Origin: Bacteroidota bacterium
GTDB lineage: Bacteria; Bacteroidota; Ignavibacteria; Kapaibacteriales; UBA2268
Reading direction: 5' to 3'
NCBI GenBank assembly: GCA_017428585.1
Contig: JAFRQN010000040.1
Coordinates: 1-5,237 of the forward strand
DNA length: 5,237 nucleotides
Part shown: piece after piece, positions 1 through 5,237 of the stretch
Numbering within the stretch: the stretch's first letter is position 1
How the letters are laid out: the number at the start of each line of letters is the position of its first letter
The notes under the pieces: generated by a model
The model's database searches: none
The model's input: the letters and a program-made list of their open reading frames with translations, nothing else
Told to the model about the DNA's origin: nothing
Made by a program: the position numbers and the translations under genes

Positions 1-8
1 CTTAAAAT

Positions 9-488
9 TTAATTGTTTGCTAAAGATTTCAATAATTCATCTATCTTTTCAATAGTCATATTTTCATAATAATCTTCATTTACCGCAATCATTGGAGCTC
101 CTCCACAGGCACCCATACATTCTACTTCTTCCAACGAAAACAAGCCATCAGCAGTAGCTTCCATATTACCAATACCTAATTTATCAGATATATATTTATA
201 TAACTTTTCACCCTCCCGCAACATACAAGATACATTGGTACATACTTGAATATGATAACGTCCCATTGGTTTCTTAAAGAACATAGTATAGAACGTAGCA
301 ACACCTTCTACTTTAGAAGGAGATATATCTAACAAATCAGCTACATATATAATAACATCTTTAGAAATCCAACCAAATTTTTTTTGTGCCATCCATAATA
401 CAGGCATAATAGAAGATTCTTTTTGAGGATATTTTTTTTGTATTTCCTCTACTTGTTTTAATTCGTCAGCTGTGAACAAAACTTCCAT
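9..488 (-). CDS. nuoE: NuoE-like NADH dehydrogenase 2Fe-2S subunit (24 kDa family)
   Basis: Thioredoxin-like ferredoxin subunit of 159 residues, the usual size for NuoE/HydC-type proteins. An N-terminal helical part (about residues 5-75, with the family-like VEGVATFYTMF at 60-70) precedes the ferredoxin fold. The four cluster ligands are all present: C83 and C88 (C-x4-C in VCTNVSC) and C124 and C128 (C-x3-C in ECMGACGG). In this family the protein carries one 2Fe-2S cluster and works with a NuoF-type FMN/NADH subunit in the cytoplasmic arm of complex I or in an NAD(H)-linked hydrogenase. I chose the ATG at 488. An in-frame ATG at 554 would add 22 hydrophobic residues foreign to the family, and it falls inside the predicted promoter. 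No Shine-Dalgarno sequence is visible. The upstream gene is mtgA rather than nuoD, so this gene probably starts its own unit, with a nuoF-like partner expected beyond the left edge. Family assignment is firm; which complex it serves is unknown. Confidence 0.9.
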   Translation of the reverse strand: MEVLFTADELKQVEEIQKKYPQKESSIMPVLWMAQKKFGWISKDVIIYVADLLDISPSKVEGVATFYTMFFKKPMGRYHIQVCTNVSCMLREGEKLYKYISDKLGIGNMEATADGLFSLEEVECMGACGGAPMIAVNEDYYENMTIEKIDELLKSLANN

Positions 489-524
489 AATACATTTATA
501 AAATAAGTCAGTTATATAAACATT

Positions 525-555
525 CAAAATTACAAAAAAAGAAATAAAAAACAAA
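525..555 (-). promoter_or_regulatory. Bacteroidota-type promoter for nuoE
   Basis: On the minus strand TTTG (555-552) is followed after exactly 19 bases by TAATTTTG (532-525). This matches the Bacteroidota -33/-7 consensus TTTG-N19-TAnnTTTG at every fixed position. Transcription would begin a few bases after 525, giving a leader of roughly 30 nucleotides before the ATG at 488. A second TAnnTTTG match, TATCTTTG at 559-552, overlaps the -33 box but has no TTTG at the right distance upstream. Assignment is by pattern only. Confidence 0.6.
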
Positions 556-595
556 GATAAAACTAATAGATAAAATTATTTAATCTACTAATTTT
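543..595 (-). terminator. Candidate intrinsic terminator after mtgA
   Basis: Starting at the last base of the mtgA stop codon, the minus-strand transcript can fold into a long imperfect hairpin (595 to 559). It has 16 pairs, one U-U mismatch and a three-base loop, followed by a T-rich tail (about 558-543). Two of the pairs are G-U in the minus-strand RNA but would be A-C mismatches in a plus-strand RNA, which fits leftward transcription. Only one pair is G-C, so the stem is thermodynamically weak and termination may be partial. Confidence 0.45.
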
Positions 596-1263
596 TAATC
601 TTTAGGCAAAGCAATACTGTTCATTCTTGCCTGTATATTATTAGCGCGCTTCAAAATATAATTAGAAGGATGACTTGGTGAATACTTCCTTGGATTAGGT
701 AGTACCGCAGCCAATAAAGCAGCTTCACGTTTTGATAATTTCGAAGCAGATTTATTAAAATATTTTTGCGAGGCAGCCTCTACACCATAAACGCCATTTC
801 CCCACTCAACAACATTAGCATATACTTCCAATATCCTTTTTTTGCCCCAAACTGTTTCTATTAACACAGTAAAATATGCTTCTAATCCTTTGCGTATAAA
901 ATTACGTCCATGCCATAAAAATACATTCTTTGCTGTCTGCATTGTAATAGTACTTGCTCCATGCAAACGTTTATTTTTATGCAGTTCATTATAACGTTTT
1001 GCTTGTTTTACGGCTTTCCAATCTATTCCTTCATGACTTAAAAATCTTGCGTCTTCTGATGCAATGCAAGCGCGAAATAGATGAGACGATATTTCATCAT
1101 AACTGCACCATGTTTTATCTATCCCCTCTGCACCATCAAACAATCTCAAAACCATTAACGGAGTAATAGGAGGTGGTACAAATTTATAAAATACAACCGT
1201 TAAACATGATAAAACTACAAAAGAAACTATAATTGTAAGCAAATACTTAAAAAATTTTTTCAT
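595..1263 (-). CDS. mtgA: Monofunctional peptidoglycan glycosyltransferase MtgA (GT51)
   Basis: Polymerises lipid II into glycan strands at the outer face of the inner membrane, without a transpeptidase domain. The 222-residue length is typical of MtgA. Residues 5-27 form a single N-terminal membrane anchor. The GT51 motifs appear in order: SEDARFLSHEG (69-79) with catalytic Glu70; HGASTITMQTAKN (101-113); RKGLE (124-128), whose Glu128 matches the second conserved acid; KKRILEVYAN (141-150); and the end of the fold at AALLAAVLPNPRKYSP (181-196). The PPITPLM segment at 31-37 just after the anchor also looks like Bacteroidota MtgA. The ATG at 1263 directly precedes the signal-anchor Lys residues, with no Shine-Dalgarno sequence. 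It lies 19 bases after the hydrolase gene, so it is probably the last gene of that transcript, and a candidate terminator hairpin follows the stop codon. Assignment is confident and nothing appears broken. Confidence 0.95.
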   Translation of the reverse strand: MKKFFKYLLTIIVSFVVLSCLTVVFYKFVPPPITPLMVLRLFDGAEGIDKTWCSYDEISSHLFRACIASEDARFLSHEGIDWKAVKQAKRYNELHKNKRLHGASTITMQTAKNVFLWHGRNFIRKGLEAYFTVLIETVWGKKRILEVYANVVEWGNGVYGVEAASQKYFNKSASKLSKREAALLAAVLPNPRKYSPSHPSNYILKRANNIQARMNSIALPKD

Positions 1264-1282
1264 TGCATTAAAATTTATATAA

Positions 1283-2488
1283 TTAATTTTGAAGTATTCT
1301 TGATAATACTATAGTAGAAAATGTAGAAGCTGTTTCAACATGAGATTTTCCATCTACCAAAATCAATGACACATTAGCGCCCTTTGCCTTAAAACTATTA
1401 TATGCATTTTGAGAATTAACCATAGGTACATAGTGATCATTAGTTCCATGAACTAAAATAAGTTCTGCTTTTGGAGTCCAGCCTTCTATTAAGGAATTAT
1501 TTTTAGCTGCATTGTATATTTTCTTTAAGTCTTCATTCCATTGGTTTACATCCTTAAAAATATCTGGATGCATAAAATCTACTAAATGAAAACTTCCAAT
1601 AAAATCGTTTATTTCATCAGGTTTATATAATTTAGAAATAAACCATTTCTTATAATTCTCCAACAACGCACCACTAAACACATTTGAATAATTTATATTA
1701 AGTTTTTCTGCATAATCTAATCCTAAACAAATAAAAGGTATAGAACAAGGATACTCTAAATCGTCATTCTCCAAAAAATGTTCAAAAGTAGCATTTATAT
1801 CTAATGGACCGCCGCCAGAAATAACTTTCTTTATTATTATGTCTTTGCAGTCTCTTTCTACAACTTTTTGAATTGCTGCAGCTGCTGCTCCGCCCTGAGA
1901 ATACCCAACAACATATACAGAATCTTTATCAATATTTTTATTTATAGATTTTAAATATTCACGAGATGCCCTAAACATATCAATTGATACGCGTGCAGTA
2001 TTTTCTACATGCAAATATGGATGTATTATATCTTTTGTTATGCCAAATCCAATATAATCAGGTACAATAACTGCATACCCTAAAGTACTAATCAAAGATA
2101 ATACATCAAACATAGATGTACTCGGCGATTGAATATCTGCTGTTATAGTATAATGCATTCCTACAATTACACCCTTAATTTGAATATCTTTAGGATAAAT
2201 AACTATTCCAGATGCTGTAATTGGACTGTTGTCTGGCAATTTAGTATTATAGGTAATCATATCTACAGCTACTAAATTATTTGGAAATTGAACACCTAAT
2301 TCAGCTGTATTGAAATCTGATATTTTCTGCTTAATTTCATCTACATTATATACAACAGAATCTACTTTTTTAACAAAATAATTTACATCTGTTGCAGATA
2401 TGACATTTTCATCATCACTGCTGCAGCCTATAAAACAGATAAAAAGAAATAAATATAAGTATTTAATAGTAAATATTTTCTTTTTCAT
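1283..2488 (-). CDS. Lipoprotein alpha/beta-hydrolase (esterase, lipase or peptidase-like), probably surface-exposed
   Basis: Predicted lipoprotein of 401 residues. A Lys-rich start and hydrophobic core (residues 5-20) end in FIGC, with Cys22 as the lipidated residue. The residues after Cys (SSDDEN) are acidic, as in the lipoprotein export signal that sends Bacteroidota lipoproteins to the cell surface. The mature part is an alpha/beta-hydrolase: an oxyanion-side strand near VIVGMHY (107-113), GYAVIVPDYIGFG (137-149), nucleophile elbow GYSQGG (195-200) with Ser197, probable acid Asp351 in HGTNDHYVP, and probable base His383 in GKSHVE. A cap-like insert occupies about 230-335. The arrangement recalls secretory lipases and related esterases, but the substrate cannot be read from the sequence. 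Its ATG shares ATGA with the stop of the methyltransferase gene upstream, suggesting translational coupling, and mtgA follows after 19 bases. The fold and triad are well supported; a specific enzyme name is not. Confidence 0.8.
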   Translation of the reverse strand: MKKKIFTIKYLYLFLFICFIGCSSDDENVISATDVNYFVKKVDSVVYNVDEIKQKISDFNTAELGVQFPNNLVAVDMITYNTKLPDNSPITASGIVIYPKDIQIKGVIVGMHYTITADIQSPSTSMFDVLSLISTLGYAVIVPDYIGFGITKDIIHPYLHVENTARVSIDMFRASREYLKSINKNIDKDSVYVVGYSQGGAAAAAIQKVVERDCKDIIIKKVISGGGPLDINATFEHFLENDDLEYPCSIPFICLGLDYAEKLNINYSNVFSGALLENYKKWFISKLYKPDEINDFIGSFHLVDFMHPDIFKDVNQWNEDLKKIYNAAKNNSLIEGWTPKAELILVHGTNDHYVPMVNSQNAYNSFKAKGANVSLILVDGKSHVETASTFSTIVLSRILQN

Positions 2489-3267
2489 AATTCAAGTTTT
2501 TTCTCTTGCAGACTAAAAAATAAATGATAATCTTTTGTTAAGTTTATATATTGTTCAGTATATATGTTATTGTTATCCCTCAGTATCAAAACATCTATTT
2601 CTGTATAATTTAATTTAGACTTGCTAAAATACATAAGATAACGTTTACAATCTATATTATTATTTGGCTTGATTTTTAATACTTTATTGCAAAACAAGCC
2701 TTCTTCCTCTGCTTCATTAATAAAATTCTTTGCTTCAGGAACAGGCAGTATTATAGAAAACAAGCCTGTTTCACTTAAAATAATATTTACATTAGCAATT
2801 AAATCAGCAAAAGACAAATTATCCGTATGACGACTAATATTTCTATATAATTTATTTGATTTATAAGAATTATTAAAAAAAGGCGGATTTGATATAATTA
2901 TATCAAATTTTTCGTTTCCGCTGGTTAGACTTTTAACAAAATCCTGCAATGAAATATGAATAAAATCAATAGAATAACTGCCTTTTATATTAAATAAATG
3001 TTTATTTTCATTCGCTTCTTCTATAGAATTTTCATCTATATCTATACCAATTATATGAGAATCTACATACTTTTGAGCCATCATAAAAGCCAAAACACCG
3101 CATCCTGTACCAATATCCAAAATCTTTTTATAATTATTATGCTGTGTATATGCCCCTAAAATCATACTATCAGTACCAATTTTCATTGTACTTTTATTAT
3201 GACTCAATTTGAAATTCTTAAAGTAAAAAAATTTACTTGAATAGTTTTTCGTATGTATTAAATCCAT
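2485..3267 (-). CDS. trmN6: tRNA1(Val) (adenine(37)-N6)-methyltransferase, TrmN6/YfiC family
   Basis: Class I SAM-dependent methyltransferase of about 260 residues that in characterised relatives methylates N6 of A37 in tRNA1(Val). The family-specific N-terminal block FFYFKNFKLSHNKSTMKIGTDSMILG is present (residues 13-38, close to E. coli FKQF...MKVGTDGILLG). It is followed by SAM-binding motif I LDIGTGCG (50-57), the acidic residue after the second strand in GIDID (Asp76), and the adenine-binding N-P-P-F at 127-130. The C-terminal part is also of family length. I chose the ATG at 3267 because it leaves 27 residues before MKIGTD, close to the 26 in the E. coli protein. The ATG at 3306 would add 13 residues and extend the overlap with the upstream gene from 35 to 74 bases. 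Neither start has a clear Shine-Dalgarno sequence. The stop overlaps the next ATG by four bases. Family is confident; the start is uncertain. Confidence 0.88.
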   Translation of the reverse strand: MDLIHTKNYSSKFFYFKNFKLSHNKSTMKIGTDSMILGAYTQHNNYKKILDIGTGCGVLAFMMAQKYVDSHIIGIDIDENSIEEANENKHLFNIKGSYSIDFIHISLQDFVKSLTSGNEKFDIIISNPPFFNNSYKSNKLYRNISRHTDNLSFADLIANVNIILSETGLFSIILPVPEAKNFINEAEEEGLFCNKVLKIKPNNNIDCKRYLMYFSKSKLNYTEIDVLILRDNNNIYTEQYINLTKDYHLFFSLQEKKLEL

Positions 3268-4342
3268 ATTTTGTAAAATTTTCGAAGAATCCTGTAAACC
3301 ATTCATTCAGAATTATGCCATTGTTTTTTGATTCTATTATATCGCCTGCGCAATTAATTCCACCTGTTCTAATACAATGAAATTCTTCTCTTAATCTCTT
3401 ATCCTTCAAATATTCAACAACTTCCTTGCATAACCTTAATGAATTATTCTTTAGCGCCTCTCCACTAACACCGCCTCCGAAAGTTTTTGTAAAATAATCA
3501 AATTGTTTTCTATCTTTCTGCTTAATATATTTTCTCAAAAATTTATAATCTGTTGAAGTATTGCCCAAATTAATACCAGAAAATTTCAAATCTATCAGCA
3601 CATCAAGCAATGCAGGTATTACTTTCGAACTTGTATCATTAGAAAGCTTTACAATAATAGGAAGATATCTATTGCATTTTTTTATAAAATACTGAGAAAC
3701 AAATTCTAATTTATCTACTAAATCTTTTGGCAATAATCCTATCTTCTCTTTACTGCTGCTATGAGGAACATTAGGACAGCTTACATTCAATTCTATAAAA
3801 TCCACATTTGCTTCATCATAGCATTTCAAACACTCATACATTTCATATAGTGCGTGTTCATCATTGCTAAAAGCAGTACTTACTCCTATAGGACAACCTT
3901 TTTTCTTTTCTATTTTGCTTAATACATTTGCGACCTTCTCATAACCAGGATTAGGCAGGCCCATCCAATTAGAAGCCATCTTTGAATGATAATAAGGCAT
4001 AAAAGGATGTTTTATACTATCTTTTTTATTGCCTTCTCTCGGATTATATGTTGTTGTTCCTGCAAGGAATGCACCTGCACCCATATTATAACAAACCTCA
4101 TACCCTCTGCCATCTTTAAACATTCCTGCTGCATTAAATAAACCACAATTAAATTCTATATCCCAGGCTTTTATTTTTAATTCGTTAGGAAGTTTTATAG
4201 GATCAATCTTACGATTTACAAATCTATTTAAGAAAAATTTCCTGCCATTTGAATAAATCAACGATGTTAATTTAGGCGGTAATACATAAACATATTTTCT
4301 AAATGTATCATCGTATGAAGCAAACAATTCAAATAAAGTCAT
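3233..4342 (-). CDS. pyrD: Dihydroorotate dehydrogenase-family FMN enzyme
   Basis: TIM-barrel flavoprotein expected to oxidise dihydroorotate to orotate in pyrimidine synthesis; 369 residues from the ATG at 4342. Visible motifs (that numbering): FMN/phosphate region NAAGMFKDG (70-78), substrate loop SNWMGLPNPG (124-133), ELNVSCPNVP with probable catalytic Cys189, IVKLSND with Lys232, GINLGNTS (256-263), GGGVSG (289-294), RTGGIN (325-330) and WFTGF (348-352). Cys in NVSCPN is the class 1 signature, since class 2 has Ser, but the protein also has about 65 residues before the barrel and an AAGxxKDG block like class 2. The ATG at 4342 has GGGGAAG six bases upstream, a rare good ribosome site here; an in-frame GTG at 4357 would add five residues. 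The gene lies 51 bases after the lyase gene, and its end overlaps the methyltransferase gene. No pyr genes are adjacent, so another flavin-dependent pyrimidine-type reaction remains possible. Confidence 0.75.
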   Translation of the reverse strand: MTLFELFASYDDTFRKYVYVLPPKLTSLIYSNGRKFFLNRFVNRKIDPIKLPNELKIKAWDIEFNCGLFNAAGMFKDGRGYEVCYNMGAGAFLAGTTTYNPREGNKKDSIKHPFMPYYHSKMASNWMGLPNPGYEKVANVLSKIEKKKGCPIGVSTAFSNDEHALYEMYECLKCYDEANVDFIELNVSCPNVPHSSSKEKIGLLPKDLVDKLEFVSQYFIKKCNRYLPIIVKLSNDTSSKVIPALLDVLIDLKFSGINLGNTSTDYKFLRKYIKQKDRKQFDYFTKTFGGGVSGEALKNNSLRLCKEVVEYLKDKRLREEFHCIRTGGINCAGDIIESKNNGIILNEWFTGFFENFTKYGFNTYEKLFK

Positions 4343-4359
4343 AAGTATCTTCCCCACAT
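4336..4359 (-). promoter_or_regulatory. Ribosome-binding site and six-codon upstream ORF at the pyrD start
   Basis: The leader contains GGGGAAG (4355-4349), six bases before the ATG at 4342. This is the clearest Shine-Dalgarno-like element in the window and favours that ATG over the GTG at 4357. The same bases lie inside a tiny reading frame, ATG at 4359 encoding MWGRYL, whose TGA (4341-4339) overlaps the pyrD ATG as ATGA. The frame may be chance; the ribosome site is the better supported part. Confidence 0.4.
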
Positions 4360-4393
4360 TTTAATATTTATAATTAAATATATTCATATTTAT

Positions 4394-5237
4394 TTAGCAA
4401 TTTTCATTTATTGCAGTTTTCAAATTATCTAATGCTTGAATTAATAGTTTTCTCGGACAAGCATAATTAATTCTCATAAAACATTCGCCCTCCTGACCAA
4501 AGATCAGCCCATCATTTAATCCAAGCTTTGCCTTATTTATCAACAGACTATTTAACTGCTGGTGAGTTAAATTCAACCCTTTAAAATTAACCCATAATAA
4601 ATAAGTTGCTTGATGTTTATATGTTTTCAGCATTGGCAGATTAGATTTTATATATTCTATACAGGTATTGGCATTACGTGTTAAATACAAATTCAATTCA
4701 TCAACCCAGTCCGAACCATATTTATACGCTGCTTCTAATGCCGTATCGCCAAAGACATTACCCATTAAATGAAGAGAGTTTGTCAAATAATTGTTTACCT
4801 TGTCATATATATCTTTATTAGGAATGATAATTTCAGACGTCGATAGACCAGCAATATTAAAGGTTTTGCTTGGCGACATACAAGTTATTGTATTATTTGC
4901 TATTTTATCAGATAATTTGGAAACTGGTGTATGTTTATACCCATCAATAATAATGTCCGAATGTATCTCATCTGACAATAAAATACAATTATATTTTAAA
5001 CACAATTCTGCTAATTTTGTCAATTCTTCCGGAGTCCAGCATCGTCCTACAGGATTATGTGGATTAGATAGAATCAACATCTTTGCATTATCTTTTAATT
5101 TGCATTCTAAATCAGCAAAATCCATTTTATATAAATCATTATCTATATATAACGGATTTCTAACAACTTTTCTGTTTAATTCATTAATAATATTTCCAAA
5201 TGGATGATAAACAGGAGTTTGTATTATAATTTTATCA
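4394..5237 (-). CDS. MalY/PatB-type PLP-dependent C-S lyase/aminotransferase, N-terminus cut off by the window
   Basis: Fold-type I PLP enzyme of the MalY/PatB group, whose members cleave cystathionine and similar C-S bonds to release a thiol, pyruvate and ammonia. The frame stays open to the right edge, so the ATG at 5125 is internal. About 280 C-terminal residues are visible, and roughly 110 are missing if the length is the usual 390 or so. In fragment numbering: TPVYHPF (7-13) with cofactor-stacking Tyr10; NPHNPVGR (58-65) with Asn61; SDEIHSD (88-94) with Asp89 for the pyridine nitrogen; SPSKTFNIAGL (121-131) with Schiff-base Lys124 (codon 4867-4865); and RINYACPR with substrate-carboxylate Arg255. 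All key residues seen are intact. The pyrD-like gene follows after 51 bases on the same strand with no promoter-like sequence between, so the two are probably cotranscribed. Beta-lyase activity is known for the family; here it is inferred, and an aminotransferase role is the alternative. Confidence 0.85.
   Translation of the reverse strand, partial: DKIIIQTPVYHPFGNIINELNRKVVRNPLYIDNDLYKMDFADLECKLKDNAKMLILSNPHNPVGRCWTPEELTKLAELCLKYNCILLSDEIHSDIIIDGYKHTPVSKLSDKIANNTITCMSPSKTFNIAGLSTSEIIIPNKDIYDKVNNYLTNSLHLMGNVFGDTALEAAYKYGSDWVDELNLYLTRNANTCIEYIKSNLPMLKTYKHQATYLLWVNFKGLNLTHQQLNSLLINKAKLGLNDGLIFGQEGECFMRINYACPRKLLIQALDNLKTAINENC

Noticed and set aside
489..554. 22-residue N-terminal extension of the nuoE-like protein from the ATG at 554, resembling a membrane segment
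   Set aside because: NuoE proteins are cytoplasmic and lack such a segment, and the extension runs through the predicted promoter.
954..1166. Plus-strand open frame of 70 codons inside mtgA
   Set aside because: It is antisense to the conserved GT51 motifs of mtgA and shows no recognisable domain, so it is a shadow of the real gene.
1179..1186. TAnnTTTG match on the minus strand inside mtgA
   Set aside because: There is no TTTG at the expected spacing upstream; an isolated -7 match is likely by chance in AT-rich DNA.
2093..2100. TAnnTTTG match (TATCTTTG) on the minus strand inside the hydrolase gene
   Set aside because: It has no -33 partner and lies well inside a coding region, far from any downstream start.
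5123..5125. ATG at 5125 as the true start of the MalY/PatB-type gene
   Set aside because: The frame continues open to the window edge and encodes conserved family sequence upstream (TPVYHPFGN and NPLY), so this Met is internal.
4791..5207. Plus-strand open frame of 138 codons opposite the MalY/PatB-type gene
   Set aside because: It lies antisense to the PLP-binding motifs and has no recognisable family features; it is a shadow frame.

Overview
The window is AT-rich DNA carrying six protein-coding genes, all on the minus strand and tightly packed. It most likely comes from a member of the Bacteroidota. Three things point there: a Bacteroidota-type promoter (TTTG, 19-base spacer, TAnnTTTG) ahead of the nuoE-like gene, near absence of Shine-Dalgarno sequences ahead of the starts, and a lipoprotein whose Cys is followed by Ser-Ser-Asp-Asp-Glu, resembling the surface-export signal of that phylum. 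The phylum call is an inference; no rRNA or other marker gene is present.

In the direction of transcription (right to left) the layout is: (1) a MalY/PatB-type PLP-dependent C-S lyase/aminotransferase whose N-terminus lies beyond the right edge; (2) a dihydroorotate dehydrogenase-family flavoprotein; (3) a TrmN6-type tRNA1(Val) A37 N6-methyltransferase whose start lies inside the end of gene 2; (4) a predicted surface-exposed lipoprotein alpha/beta-hydrolase, whose ATG overlaps the stop of gene 3 as ATGA; (5) mtgA, a monofunctional peptidoglycan glycosyltransferase, 19 bases further on; then a 106-base gap holding an AT-rich hairpin and a promoter; and (6) a nuoE-like 2Fe-2S subunit ending 8 bases from the left edge.

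Genes 1 to 5 look like one transcription unit judging from spacing and overlaps, though their functions (sulfur amino acid metabolism, pyrimidine synthesis, tRNA modification, ester or peptide hydrolysis, cell-wall synthesis) do not form an obvious pathway. The nuoE-like gene appears to begin a separate unit that probably continues leftward into a NuoF-type diaphorase subunit. This would belong to complex I or to an NAD(H)-linked hydrogenase; the window cannot tell which.

There is no stretch of 300 bases without a gene, and I see no mobile element, CRISPR array, tRNA, rRNA or phage gene. I found no convincing new multi-gene system. The points most worth a second look are the mixed class features of the dihydroorotate dehydrogenase and the compact terminator-promoter between mtgA and nuoE.
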